A stretch of DNA of 47,138 bases from an uncultured Bacteroidales bacterium (GCA_903830915.1 CAIKVR010000364.1:1-47138); one strand, 5' to 3'. Counted from the first letter of the stretch, positions 36,601-45,284 are shown. The notes: generated by a model from the letters alone, not told the origin. Numbers and translations are program-made.

Positions 36601-36619
36601 TCGTCTTCTTTAGCATCAT
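33602..36619 (-). CDS. SusC-like TonB-dependent outer-membrane oligosaccharide importer
   Basis: About 1005 residues from the chosen start. The open frame extends upstream to 36697, but the first 26 codons run through the promoter-like box and lack signal-peptide character. The double Met at 36619/36616 is followed by a good signal peptide (LKKTSILGILLWSGMFF) ending near LMAQ. Next come a carboxypeptidase-like beta domain (YAGTVTDTKGEPLIGVSI), a TonB-dependent plug (DVVVVGYGTQRKKDLTG; DGFPIDGGLNQLNMEDVESI) and a barrel that ends in an aromatic-poor strand (VGVNLGI). The start of the plug carries the classic SusC signature. With SusD, 40 bp downstream, it imports glucan oligosaccharides across the outer membrane. 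A match to the -7 consensus lies about 62 nt upstream of the chosen start. Confidence 0.95.
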   Translation of the reverse strand: MMLKKTSILGILLWSGMFFSIPNLMAQQLSKTYAGTVTDTKGEPLIGVSIVVKGTTTGSVTDVNGKFSLQTPVPNPSFTFSYIGYETSLISPKPSEILKIELHETNKQLEDVVVVGYGTQRKKDLTGSVSTVKSSDIKSLPVPSVSDALQGRAAGVQVISSGTPGSDATFRIRGIGTINDANPLVVIDGFPIDGGLNQLNMEDVESIQVLKDASATAIYGSRGANGVIIITTKHGTGGKSQLNFNYSYGIQTATNVPKMLNASQFATLHNEMLGNAGLSQNPEFVDPGSLGAGTDWLAAFFGTAPMQNYSLNYSGGSDKSTYYVSGNYFTQDGIVLNTGFKRFTFQLNTDNKITSFLRFGNNLTLNHDIKTNGNYSIRNTMLALPTQPIYHDDGTYTGPVGQPINSGDITNPIGAAKTVENSTNGYNLMGSIFAELQLMKELKFKSTFGIQANFWDSRTWSPEHAWDTSVQLQSYLGEQYNKNLTWLWDNTFTYDKTFGKHKLGVMAGTSAQENRYDFMNGSIQNFASDITQQLNNGILLAKVGGTTSSWSTFSYMGRVNYAYADKYLFTATLRQDGSSRFGEKNKYGLFPSASAAWRISEEDFFKSLTFVNDMKIRAGYGATGNQSIGNYSFASSLNTIKYNFNNNVVSAVVPTVMPNPYVQWEQQKQGNVGIDATMFNQRVEVTVDAYLKQTDKMLVPMVVPVSTGYSDIYVPSINAGTMENKGIEFTINTKNLTGDLKWNTMFNISFNANKVVSINDTVPMSSGSIGLNQNLALIKAGLPINEFYGFVTDGLFQNQQEVDNHAIQVPGNDPYNRTSPGDIRFKDLNNDGVINDKDRTYLGNPNPSITFAMNNTFSYKGLDLSIFLQGVAGNKIINANRVWSEAMDVAQNQTIATLNRWTGEGTSNTMPRAIFNDPNKNTRPSDRYVEDGSYLRIKNVTLGYTFPKSILKKVQLSTARFYISAQNLFTITKYTGFDPEVGTSGIDNSVYPVTRTISVGVNLGI

Positions 36620-36894
36620 TTCTTTTCGTATTAATTTAAGATTGACAATGTGTCTTCTGAGATTAGCCCATTCGACAATGCAAATGTACAACGACAACAG
36701 TTAGAATATCTTTGAACAAAAAAAAATGTAGTGGTTTTACAGGTAGAATGGGATTATTATTCTAAATATCAATCCATTATAAATAATAATAATGAGAAAA
36801 ATGTAGTGAAAATATAATCGAAAATGAGGCAAAAAACCAGAATCAAGAAAAAAGAATCAAGAAAAAGAAAAAAAAGAAACACGAAACGTAAAAC
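36620..36894. other. 275-bp gap between regulator and SusC
   Basis: It holds the SusC promoter box and, at its far end, an A-rich repeat (36839-36894) with AGAATCAAG units, similar to one at 45225-45284. No terminator with a clear stem is visible and no gene is seen. Confidence 0.6.
36681..36688 (-). promoter_or_regulatory. -7 promoter box (TACATTTG) of the SusCDE operon
   Basis: The minus strand reads TACATTTG, a full match to TAnnTTTG, 62 nt upstream of the SusC start. The surrounding 12 bases differ at one position from those at the protein B promoter (16528-16539), at almost the same distance from the start codon. No clear -33 TTTG lies at normal spacing, which is common for activator-dependent promoters. 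Confidence 0.5.
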
Positions 36895-38553
36895 TTATTC
36901 AGACTCCAGCCCTATTTGCATCACTTTCTCTTCAAATTCATCGCGATTGCCGGCAGCTTTATTTCTGATTTTGGTGCGGTAGTTATAAATGGTTGAAAGT
37001 GAGCAGCGTAGAAAATGTGAAATCTTCACACTGTCCGAAATTCCCAAACGTATCAGGGCATAAATACGTAATTCGGTATTGAGCAACTGACCGGGTTTCA
37101 ACTGAACGTACTCGTCGTCGATAAGCAGACTCTTAAAATCCTCGACAAAGCCCGGGAACAACAGCAAAAAGGTTATATCGAAGTTATTGTAAAACTCTTT
37201 CAGTTCTTCATCGATAAACTCTTTCGACTTAAGCTCCTTTAATAATTCTTCGGTTTTACCCGACGATGCTGTTTTGTTAAGCATTCGGCGGTAATTATCC
37301 AGCTTATCAATATACTCCGAACATTGATCCATATACCGTCCGATATATTCTTCTTTAATCAGGTTGCTTTCCGACAGAGTCAGGTTGGCATCCTTCAGTT
37401 CAATATTAATTTTAGAAAGTCTGTTGTTAAGCGTGTTCAGCTTTTCATTGGCCTGACTCAGATTTTTACGTGCCACTGCCAGTTTCTTCATTTGGCGGTA
37501 CACGAAGAAAACCGCAATAGCTAACAATAAAGACAGAATACTGATACTGATAATAGTAATGACCATCTGTCTCTGCCTCGACTCGGTTTGATGCTGGTAG
37601 GCCTTGTCGATAATCGGCATCATCCGCGAAATCTCGTATGTTCTGAGGCGAGCATTACAAAACAACGCATCATCCAGCGAACGCTTCATGTAACTGTATG
37701 CCCGGTCGATATCGCCATCTTCATAAAGTAAAAAAGCCAGATTGCGGAGCGAAATATATTCCTTTGTCGAACATTTAATATCGTTTATGGCCGAAAGTGC
37801 AAGCCAATGTTTTTCGAGATTGCGCTGACTTTTTCCTTCATAAGCCAATGCAATACTGTAGGAAATAATTGCTTTGCTGTGATAATCATCCTCCTTAATG
37901 GTAGGGAAATAGTTGAGCAGAATAACCAGTGCCTCGTCATACTGCTTACTGACAATCAGTTGGTCGGTTTTGACCATCACATGGGTACTCGTTTTGGGCG
38001 GATTCGACAATAACAGGGAGTCGCGGAAAGCATCAATAATCTTTTCATATTTCTTTTTCTCAAAACTAGAAACCGTATAATCCGCCATATAACCGTAGAT
38101 GGTACGGTAAATATGGAAATAATAGGCTTTCAGGTCGGGTGCAGTGGTTATGTTAATGGTACCGAGCAGGTCCATAGCTTCCTTGTACAGACCGGCAGTT
38201 CCCATAATCGATGCCAGGTTTAAGCGTGCATCGGTCAGACTACGTTTATCATTCAGTTTCTCAGCAATCTGCAGTTTCAGGCGGGCATAGCTTAATGCGG
38301 AATCGGATTTATATGCACTGTATTCATCATAAAGTTTTCCGCAAATTTCGTACTTTAGAGGCTCAGAAACTGTAATTCGTAACGATTCCTTCAGTTTATC
38401 CATTCTCTCCTCCTTTAATTGAGAATAATGTTGATAATTTTCAACTGTTTTGTCGAGGACATTTAACAGCGAATCAGTATCTTTCTGACTAAAGGCAGAA
38501 AGTACCAATAGAAATACAATCAAAGTAATTAAAAATCGTCTCATAGTCAACAT
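36895..38553 (-). CDS. SusR-like membrane-anchored TPR/HTH transcriptional regulator (DUF6377 type), copy 2
   Basis: Up to 552 residues; an internal Met at residue 4 (38544) is equally possible as start. It has a signal-like N-terminus (about 5-22), a TPR-like helical region (about 30-320) expected in the periplasm, one membrane segment (330-352), a cytoplasmic coiled coil (about 353-400), and a C-terminal helix-turn-helix region (about 490-540: [40 protein letters not shown]). This layout is that of Bacteroidota regulators of the DUF6377 type, which I believe includes SusR; that link is recalled, not tested. It lies 9 bp after its paralogue and directly upstream of SusC in the same direction. 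The likely role is sensing a glucan oligosaccharide in the periplasm and activating the locus. Confidence 0.85.
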   Translation of the reverse strand: MLTMRRFLITLIVFLLVLSAFSQKDTDSLLNVLDKTVENYQHYSQLKEERMDKLKESLRITVSEPLKYEICGKLYDEYSAYKSDSALSYARLKLQIAEKLNDKRSLTDARLNLASIMGTAGLYKEAMDLLGTINITTAPDLKAYYFHIYRTIYGYMADYTVSSFEKKKYEKIIDAFRDSLLLSNPPKTSTHVMVKTDQLIVSKQYDEALVILLNYFPTIKEDDYHSKAIISYSIALAYEGKSQRNLEKHWLALSAINDIKCSTKEYISLRNLAFLLYEDGDIDRAYSYMKRSLDDALFCNARLRTYEISRMMPIIDKAYQHQTESRQRQMVITIISISILSLLLAIAVFFVYRQMKKLAVARKNLSQANEKLNTLNNRLSKINIELKDANLTLSESNLIKEEYIGRYMDQCSEYIDKLDNYRRMLNKTASSGKTEELLKELKSKEFIDEELKEFYNNFDITFLLLFPGFVEDFKSLLIDDEYVQLKPGQLLNTELRIYALIRLGISDSVKISHFLRCSLSTIYNYRTKIRNKAAGNRDEFEEKVMQIGLESE

Positions 38554-38562
38554 ACAATAAAA

Positions 38563-40176
38563 TCAGGTATCCGATTTCACAGATTTTATTTCCATTATTT
38601 TCTGTTCGAAAAGGTCGTTCGGAATAATGGATTTATTTTTCACCTTCGATTTGTAGGTGTTGATGGTGTGAACAGAATAATTAAGGAACTTACCAATTTT
38701 CTCACTTTCGTATACCCCCAACCTGATAAGGGCAAAAATACGCATTTCGATGCTAAGATTAATCCCATCGGTATGAATTTGTTCCTGTTCCTCTGTAGGA
38801 AAAAGTTTTTTAAATTCGTGTACAAAATCTGGAAAGAGTTTCAGAAAAGTTTCATCAAACGAAGTGTACATATTTTTTCGGTCGTTTTCCAGTTCGGATT
38901 CTTTAAATAATTTGGACAATTCTTCAGCCTGCTTTGTGACAACTTTCCTGTTTATCATACGATATATATGCTCCAGCTTATCAATATACTGATAGTTGAT
39001 ATAAAAGAAATGTCCAATATATTTATCCTTAATGTTACTGGTTTCTTTGAGATCTGAATTTACCTGAAGCAATTTTTCATTTTGTTCTTCAATGGTGAGC
39101 CGCGCTGCTTTAATTTTATTGAGCTGCTTATAAATAATCAGGGTGGTACCTAAAAGCGACAGTAGCAGTATGGATACTAAAGATACCATCCATATCAACA
39201 TATTTCGCTGATGTTCCACCGCATCAATTCGTTCCTTTTCAATAATCGGTAGAATGGAACCAATCTCAATTTTTCGGTGACGTGCATTGTAACACACGGC
39301 ATCGTCCAGGGCAATTTTAATGTATTTATATGCGTGGTTAATATCTTTCTTTTCCTGATACAATTGGGCAGCAAGTAAGCGGAGTGCAACAGTTTCTTTG
39401 GTGGATGATTTAATATCGGCAATGGCTGCTTTAATGATATGTACTGTTGCTTCTTCGTTTTGATTTGTAACCGTATAAATATACCCAAGACTCGAAGCAG
39501 CAATAGCATATTCGTGGTTGTCTGAGGTTATAGCCAGTGCCTGTTGGAATTCTTCTGCAGCACCATTATAATCTTTTCGTTTCATTTTGAGTAAGCCCAG
39601 CGAACTGAGTTTTTCGGAACTATTATCAGGAAGCAAAGAGATAATGGAATCACTGTATCTTATTCCCAGATTATCATATTGAGATTTAAATGGTTTGACG
39701 CTGTTGTAATCAGCCAGATCATAATATAAACGTGCCATTACTTTGTAATATTGTAATTTAACGGCAGGAGAACAGTTTATTACGTTTATGCTCGTTGCTA
39801 GGTCGAATGCTTCTTTAAACAGACCTGATGATAGATAACAAAACACAAGACGTGTTTTAGCTTCAGTTACTTTTTCCGGATTATTCAGGTTTTTAGAAAT
39901 ATCGAGCGTTTTCAAAGCATAATAATAGGCCGAATCGTATTTATAAGATTTATATTCGTCGAAAAGAGCCGCGCTATACTTTAACTGACCACCAGGATTT
40001 TTATGCGAATTTCGGAATTGAATGGTCAACTGACTGATTTTATTTTCCTTAATACCTATATAATGATCACCTTTGGCTATGTATTGATCCAGTTCTACAA
40101 ACATCGAGTCTATATTGGTCGCTCGAAGAATCAGTGAAAACTGAATAAGAATTAAACCTAAAAGAAACTTCTTCAT
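38563..40176 (-). CDS. SusR-like membrane-anchored TPR/HTH transcriptional regulator (DUF6377 type), copy 1
   Basis: 537 residues from the Met at 40176. The frame extends to 40212, but MKKFLLGLILIQFSLIL is the obvious signal peptide and marks the better start. Its architecture matches the next gene: TPR-like periplasmic region, one membrane segment (MLIWMVSLVSILLLSLLG), coiled coil, and a C-terminal HTH with EMRIFALIRLGVYESEKIGKF and YSVHTINTYKSKVKNKS. The two proteins are clear but diverged paralogues, only 9 bp apart. Their HTH recognition helices differ (VHTINTYKSKV against [11 protein letters not shown]), so they may bind different sites. Two -7-like boxes lie just upstream. Confidence 0.85.
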   Translation of the reverse strand: MKKFLLGLILIQFSLILRATNIDSMFVELDQYIAKGDHYIGIKENKISQLTIQFRNSHKNPGGQLKYSAALFDEYKSYKYDSAYYYALKTLDISKNLNNPEKVTEAKTRLVFCYLSSGLFKEAFDLATSINVINCSPAVKLQYYKVMARLYYDLADYNSVKPFKSQYDNLGIRYSDSIISLLPDNSSEKLSSLGLLKMKRKDYNGAAEEFQQALAITSDNHEYAIAASSLGYIYTVTNQNEEATVHIIKAAIADIKSSTKETVALRLLAAQLYQEKKDINHAYKYIKIALDDAVCYNARHRKIEIGSILPIIEKERIDAVEHQRNMLIWMVSLVSILLLSLLGTTLIIYKQLNKIKAARLTIEEQNEKLLQVNSDLKETSNIKDKYIGHFFYINYQYIDKLEHIYRMINRKVVTKQAEELSKLFKESELENDRKNMYTSFDETFLKLFPDFVHEFKKLFPTEEQEQIHTDGINLSIEMRIFALIRLGVYESEKIGKFLNYSVHTINTYKSKVKNKSIIPNDLFEQKIMEIKSVKSDT

Positions 40177-40209
40177 ATCACAAAATAAATTTGGTTGTTT
40201 CAACGAACA

Positions 40210-40225
40210 CAAAATTACAAATTTA
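40210..40225 (-). promoter_or_regulatory. Two adjacent -7-like boxes upstream of the regulator pair
   Basis: CAAAATTA (40210-40217) and CAAATTTA (40218-40225) read TAATTTTG and TAAATTTG on the minus strand, both matching TAnnTTTG, 34-42 nt upstream of the regulator start. No clear -33 box is seen. The rest of the 179-bp gap shows nothing else. Confidence 0.35.
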
Positions 40226-40355
40226 TTTGATAATCATTGTCTTTCTATCTAAATCAATAATAAAATTTTGTCTTTGAGGTTTGAATTGTCGTTGAAGTAT
40301 TTAAAACAATACACGTCTCTCATTCAAATGATTATAAGGGATATTATTGCAATCT

Positions 40356-43300
40356 TTACAAACTTACCACAATCTTCTTAATTCGCTTATCCCGATTGAA
40401 TACTAACTGACTTTGATTATGGTTCAACGAATAACCCTCTATTTTTTCATTAGTTCCATCTGTAAAAATTAGTTCAATGCCATTTCTACCATCTTGCTGA
40501 TATTCAAAAGGAACAGAGCAATAGGAAAAAGATAAATGCGGTCTTTCGTTGCCTGAATGAATAAATTCTTCCGATTTCAGAATAAATGGATTTATACTTA
40601 TGCATCCATTTTCAATCAACACACCCAACTCGAAGAATCGGCTGATAATATCTTCCTTCACTAAGCCTGTCATACCAGGTTGTTGAACACCTGCCATGGT
40701 AGGAGTATGTGAGTAAGGGTCGAATGGGAATGCGCCAAACAGCTTGGGTGATTTGTGAGCACCGATGCCTGCTTTCACCTCGTAATAGTGACAGGTTAGC
40801 TTTTCGAGAGTAATTTGGTCTATTTTTTCATTATTGAAACGTTCCAAATTTTCAGCAATTGCCAATACTAATTTTGATACCATGTGCCAATAAATACAAC
40901 CCAACCCTTCGTATTTGTAGAATGTCCCCGATCGACCTGTAAATGACTGGTGGTCAAATACTTTTTCATATAGTCTTTCAATTGTTTTCAATTCTGCGTT
41001 CGAAGTTTGATATTCGGTTTTTACACTTTCTAGCTTACTACGGAGAAAACTGACATTGTTGAAATCGGAATGGAAATGATACTGTCCTTTCTTGTCAGTA
41101 GTTAAAATTCGATAATCCCCTTTTTTCAGCATTTCCGACAGCAGGTTATTTTCTTTAATGTCTTCAACTGATATGTTATTTTTATCAAGCAAATTGGGTA
41201 ATTTCTTATTTGGATACAAAATGTAACTGTTTTGGTCGGGACGGTACAGCGAACTATTCCGTAATCCATCTAATAAATCAAGTACTTCGTTGACATTCAG
41301 TTTGCCGGAACTTAACACGCCAACCTGTCCTTCAAGCATTTCATACAAATTACGAATAGCAACACTATTTTCAGAAAAACTAACCAGATTGTAAGCATGA
41401 TACAAATTATCCGGACGTTTATTCACGGCAATTGATTGGTCTAGGTAATCGAGTGTCAGGCTAAAGAAATCCAACAAATCGTGTTTCGAAATTTGTTGTT
41501 TTTTTTCAGAAAAACCATTATAAACTAATTCACGGTAATAGCTGCCGGCATTTCCAAGTTCGTCGGTAATCGTACGGCGCTGTTCGTTATTAAAACCCTT
41601 AGTCAACAAAAATGAATTGTTTACAAATGAGGTGTTTATCACGTCAAAAAACCAATATATTTCGGTTGAAACTGAAAAGTTATCCAATGCGGATTGTTTG
41701 AAAAGTTTCTGTGCAAATACCACAAAACGCCGCATATAATAAAGTGTTACCATTGAAACACCCGAACCAACCAAAGCGTTGTTTGCATCATTCCATTCGG
41801 GACGTTGAGTATTCATCCAAATTCCTGCTTCGGGGATAAAATTGCTCAATTTTGCAAGCAGTGTGGCAAGTAATTTTTCGGTGAAACTAACCAACAAAAC
41901 TTGTCCTTTCTGATTATGAATTAGCTTAGCGTCGGCTCCAAGTTCAGTTTCGTGCTTAAGTAATGCTTTGTGAAGCTTATGATCGAAATGAATCGAGTTC
42001 TTGGGATCAGCAATAATTTCAGAATATGATTTCAGACGATATGGCACGTTGGCATAAGCAAACATTTCCTTATCCAACCACGATTGAAGATGGTCAGGAA
42101 AGTGGTTATACGATATTTCAAGTAATTTTTCGAGGTAAATAATTTGGTGGTCGCCCCAGTAACCTATGTTCGACCATGGATTATCGGGTTCAATTTCTTC
42201 CCATTCAATTCCCTTGTCGGTAATACGGTAGGCATTATAACCATCAGCAGTAGTGGCATTTAAGAATTTTGAAATTATACCATTGATGTATCCCGGATAC
42301 GACAAAGACAACGCTTCCCAATTCTGAAAAATATCGCGCCAGTTTCCCTGAAAACTTAATACTTTATTTCCTTCATCATCTTTAACGTTTATATTAAAGT
42401 GATTCCACGGACGACTTGGGTCGCCATGACGTCGGCTGAAAGTTAACGGAAGGTATTCCAGAAATATACGATATAAGTTATTGTCATTCTGTGATATAAT
42501 CTGTTTTTCCAATTCAAAATAATTGATTGTTTTTGGTAGGGAAGCAATAAATCCGGAATATTTTCCCAACATTTCTTTGTTGAAAACGTTTACATGTTTG
42601 CCAAAAAATTCAGTGGAAATGTTATAATCATCTGCATAGATGCCACCACGCATCACATTGTACAACACATTGGAATAATGTCGTGCCATTCCAGCTTCGT
42701 CTGCTGTATGTTGCACTCCATCAGCCTGTTCAATAATGAAGTTAAGAGCGTCTGTACCTTTTACCACATCATTTTCAATTTCTTTGGCAATGTTTCCAGA
42801 GTTTTGAATAAAATTGTCCAAATTATTAATTGCAGCTATATCTAAATTTACTTCAGCTACAAAATACCATTCCTGAACGGCTTTTGCTGCTAATATTTCA
42901 TCGGCACAGGCAAATATTGCTCCCCGTACACCTTTTGATTCTGTTTCTGTTATTGGTTTTTCACCACATCGAAAAGCATCCAACTGCATGGAACTAAGCA
43001 AAAAATAGGGATTATCCAATCCGTAACACCAAACGGTATTGGCACGAAGCGATTCGCTTGGTTCGGCTTTATCCACCAAGATAGATTCCATACGAAATAA
43101 TGCTAAGCCTGCATTAGCTACTAATTCAGTTTTTTTATATCCATCAACTAAGGTAGAATAGGCATTTTGAGTATCTTTATCCACACCCGAAGGTAAAACA
43201 TTTTGCACACCATCCACTAAAAATACTTCAATTGTACGATCAGTATCATTTTTCAAACTGCTTTTCTTCACCCAGCCAAATTTGTCGGAACTCATCCAAC

Positions 43301-43799
43301 TGTAACTGAACGTTAAGCCCAAGTCGTGATTTGTTTCGCTAAAAATAATTTTATTTCCAATTGTATTTTTAGCAATACTTCTTTCAATTTGGTAAATGCC
43401 TTTGTTGCGATGCGAGAAAGGTTCCCACAAATAACAATTACCGTCCTTCTGAATATGAAGAATAGTTTTGCTTCCAGTCATTTCGGCTGATTCGTTTATT
43501 TTATCATCGGTGTAATATGGGAAAAGTGCTGTATCTGGATTTTTCCGACCGGCTGTTAAACCACCCGTGCTCGAAATGTACATCCAATGGTTGGAATCGC
43601 TTGCCAGACTGATAAAAAAAGGCTGCATCGAGTCGTAGTTTTTTATCAGGTAATACTTTTCATCATCAATCAGGACAAATTGTCCATCTACTTCTTGTTT
43701 TCCGGTAATTACCGGGTTGTTTCCAATAAATAAAAGCCCCCTAGCCCCCGAAGGGGGAATAAGAGAATCCTTCTTGTTGTTTAAATTATTCATTTTCAT
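40356..43799 (-). CDS. Large cytoplasmic six-hairpin enzyme, possible glycoside phosphorylase, family not recognised
   Basis: 1147 residues, no signal peptide or membrane segment, so cytoplasmic. An N-terminal beta-sandwich-like region (about 25-330) is followed by a helical (alpha/alpha)6-like region with conserved-looking motifs: RRHGDPSRPWN (456-466), FQGNWRDIFQNWEAL (483-497), NPWSNIGYWGDHQI (540-553) and QRPEWNDANNALVG (665-678). The last resembles the WND acid motif of GH94 cellobiose phosphorylases, and the length fits the GH149/GH161 beta-1,3-glucan phosphorylases. I cannot confirm any of these families. The gene is directly downstream of a GPH sugar symporter, which fits phosphorolysis or hydrolysis of imported oligosaccharides. 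Residues 14-23 (IPPSGARGLL) are encoded by a GC-rich repeat, so the native N-terminus may have been altered. The starts at 43799 and 43793 are equivalent. Confidence 0.6.
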   Translation of the reverse strand: MKMNNLNNKKDSLIPPSGARGLLFIGNNPVITGKQEVDGQFVLIDDEKYYLIKNYDSMQPFFISLASDSNHWMYISSTGGLTAGRKNPDTALFPYYTDDKINESAEMTGSKTILHIQKDGNCYLWEPFSHRNKGIYQIERSIAKNTIGNKIIFSETNHDLGLTFSYSWMSSDKFGWVKKSSLKNDTDRTIEVFLVDGVQNVLPSGVDKDTQNAYSTLVDGYKKTELVANAGLALFRMESILVDKAEPSESLRANTVWCYGLDNPYFLLSSMQLDAFRCGEKPITETESKGVRGAIFACADEILAAKAVQEWYFVAEVNLDIAAINNLDNFIQNSGNIAKEIENDVVKGTDALNFIIEQADGVQHTADEAGMARHYSNVLYNVMRGGIYADDYNISTEFFGKHVNVFNKEMLGKYSGFIASLPKTINYFELEKQIISQNDNNLYRIFLEYLPLTFSRRHGDPSRPWNHFNINVKDDEGNKVLSFQGNWRDIFQNWEALSLSYPGYINGIISKFLNATTADGYNAYRITDKGIEWEEIEPDNPWSNIGYWGDHQIIYLEKLLEISYNHFPDHLQSWLDKEMFAYANVPYRLKSYSEIIADPKNSIHFDHKLHKALLKHETELGADAKLIHNQKGQVLLVSFTEKLLATLLAKLSNFIPEAGIWMNTQRPEWNDANNALVGSGVSMVTLYYMRRFVVFAQKLFKQSALDNFSVSTEIYWFFDVINTSFVNNSFLLTKGFNNEQRRTITDELGNAGSYYRELVYNGFSEKKQQISKHDLLDFFSLTLDYLDQSIAVNKRPDNLYHAYNLVSFSENSVAIRNLYEMLEGQVGVLSSGKLNVNEVLDLLDGLRNSSLYRPDQNSYILYPNKKLPNLLDKNNISVEDIKENNLLSEMLKKGDYRILTTDKKGQYHFHSDFNNVSFLRSKLESVKTEYQTSNAELKTIERLYEKVFDHQSFTGRSGTFYKYEGLGCIYWHMVSKLVLAIAENLERFNNEKIDQITLEKLTCHYYEVKAGIGAHKSPKLFGAFPFDPYSHTPTMAGVQQPGMTGLVKEDIISRFFELGVLIENGCISINPFILKSEEFIHSGNERPHLSFSYCSVPFEYQQDGRNGIELIFTDGTNEKIEGYSLNHNQSQLVFNRDKRIKKIVVSL
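43733..43760. repeat. GC-rich intergenic-type repeat inside the N-terminal coding sequence
   Basis: AAGCCCCCTAGCCCCCGAAG and the following GGGGG run stand out sharply in AT-rich DNA. It matches, in inverted orientation, the element at 43826-43851. Similar C-tract/G-tract elements are familiar from Bacteroidota intergenic regions. Here the element is translated. Confidence 0.65.
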
Positions 43800-43825
43800 T
43801 ATTATGTGAAAGTTGTTTTATTCTT

Positions 43826-43851
43826 AAAGTCCCCCTACGGGGATTGGGAGC
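43826..43851. repeat. Second, inverted copy of the GC-rich repeat
   Basis: AAAGTCCCCCTACGGGGATT and the following GGGAGC form the inverted partner of the element at 43733-43760, in the 5' untranslated region of the large enzyme. The two copies flank the start codon, with about 65 bp between them, and could pair in the mRNA. Confidence 0.65.
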
Positions 43852-43855
43852 TGTT

Positions 43856-45202
43856 TTATTCTCTTCTTTTATCCAAATCTATTTTCATCTGATCGGTTGT
43901 TTTTTTATCGATTTTATAGAAAATCATGAAAATGGCGCACGACATATACAAAATACCCGGAATGACCGAAACCAACAATTTGATACCGGTAATGGCTGTG
44001 TCGGTTTGTGCAATGTTTGGAACAAACTGCGAAAGCGTAAGAATCCAGCCGGCAATGGCTGCTCCAATTCCCCACCCTGCTTTTTGAGCAAAAACCGCAG
44101 CCGAAAAATACAGACCCGTTGACCGGCGACCGCTTTTCCATTCGCCATAATCAGCTGAATCTGCAATCATTGTCCAAAGCAACGGAACAGCCGGCGCATA
44201 GGCCATTTTGGCGATAATATTAAACACATAAATAGTCGTAATATCCTGCACACGGGCCAGATAAATCAGAATAAAAAACAAACCGGAAATCAGCGAACTT
44301 CCAATAAAAACATTCTTGTTGCCAAAGCGTTTGGCAAGAGGTTTTGACAAAGGAAGAGCCACAATCAGCGCCACGGTACCAACCACATTAAACAACTGAA
44401 CATTGTCTTCGCGACCCAGATAGTATTTAAAATAGTAGGCAATGGCTGCATTTTGCATGGCAAACATGATAAATGAAATAATGCCAACCAGTGCCAGAAT
44501 AACCCAAGCTTTATTTTTAAACAAGTTTCCAATGTCTTCTTTCAACGAATTTTTCTGTGCTTTAGGTGGCTGAACACGTTCTTTGGTAGTTTGGAAAGTA
44601 ATAAAGAAAAATACCAGACTCAGGGCAGCAAACAAAAACACGGTGTACTGAAAACCCTGTGCTTTATTGCCGTTTCCAAAATATTTGGCTAGAGTCAGTG
44701 CCAGTCCGGTAACGATAAATTGCCCGCTAAAACCCGCAATAAAACGGAACGTATTCAAACCTGCACGTTCGTAGGTATCATCTGTCATTACCGCGCCAAG
44801 AGCCGAATAAGGCAGATTAATTGTGGCATAAGCTGTCATCAATAACACATAAGTTGCTCCGGCGTAAATAACCTTTCCAACTTCACCAAAGTTTGGAGTG
44901 GTGAAGGTAAGAATAGCCAGAATGGCATACGGAATGGCACCAAAGAGGATATATGGACGGAATTTCCCCCAACGCGTATTTGTCCTGTCGGACACCACAC
45001 CGATTATAGGGTCAATTGCCATGTCCCAAAATCGGGCAACTAACATAATTGTACCTGCTGCTGCAGCCGAAATACCATACACATCAGTATAGAAAAACAA
45101 GAGCCAGAAGCCCACCATATCCCATACAAAATGTGAGGCAGTATCACCCAGACTGTAGCCGAGTTTTTCCTTAAAGCTGAGTTTTTGTGTTGTATTGTTC
45201 AT
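43856..45202 (-). CDS. GPH-family (MelB-like) oligosaccharide:cation symporter, MFS fold
   Basis: 448 residues from the Met at 45202. The frame extends to 45250, but the extra 16 codons run into repeat-like sequence, and MNNTTQKLSFKEKLGYSLGD is the usual start of this family. It shows about 12 membrane segments and the GPH signature ARFWDMAIDPIIGVVSDRT followed by TRWGKFRPYIL, including the paired Asp residues used for cation coupling. The family moves glycosides and short oligosaccharides across the inner membrane. It lies between the secreted GH-A enzyme (83-bp gap, repeat-containing) and the large cytoplasmic enzyme, so it is expected to carry the sugar that links them. The sugar itself cannot be read from sequence. 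Confidence 0.92.
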   Translation of the reverse strand: MNNTTQKLSFKEKLGYSLGDTASHFVWDMVGFWLLFFYTDVYGISAAAAGTIMLVARFWDMAIDPIIGVVSDRTNTRWGKFRPYILFGAIPYAILAILTFTTPNFGEVGKVIYAGATYVLLMTAYATINLPYSALGAVMTDDTYERAGLNTFRFIAGFSGQFIVTGLALTLAKYFGNGNKAQGFQYTVFLFAALSLVFFFITFQTTKERVQPPKAQKNSLKEDIGNLFKNKAWVILALVGIISFIMFAMQNAAIAYYFKYYLGREDNVQLFNVVGTVALIVALPLSKPLAKRFGNKNVFIGSSLISGLFFILIYLARVQDITTIYVFNIIAKMAYAPAVPLLWTMIADSADYGEWKSGRRSTGLYFSAAVFAQKAGWGIGAAIAGWILTLSQFVPNIAQTDTAITGIKLLVSVIPGILYMSCAIFMIFYKIDKKTTDQMKIDLDKRRE

Positions 45203-45224
45203 TTTTATAGATTTTAGAATAAAG

Positions 45225-45284
45225 AGCCAAGAATCAAGACTATTAAACACGAAACTTGAAAAATCAAACTCTCAAACGTCAAAC
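45225..45284. repeat. AAGAATCAAG/AACACGAAAC-type intergenic repeat
   Basis: This stretch shares the pieces AGAATCAAG, AACACGAAAC and ACGT-AAACTTATT with 36839-36894. Both abut, and slightly overlap, the stop codon of the gene they follow. It looks like a degenerate short repeat. Confidence 0.5.

Noticed and set aside
36620-36697. N-terminal extension of SusC to the first ATG of the open frame
   Set aside because: The 26 extra residues are not signal-like and cover the -7 promoter box. The Met pair at 36619/36616 starts a normal signal peptide.
38640-39509. Short minus-strand frames inside the first regulator gene
   Set aside because: They are out-of-frame shadows of a gene with a clear TPR, membrane and HTH layout.
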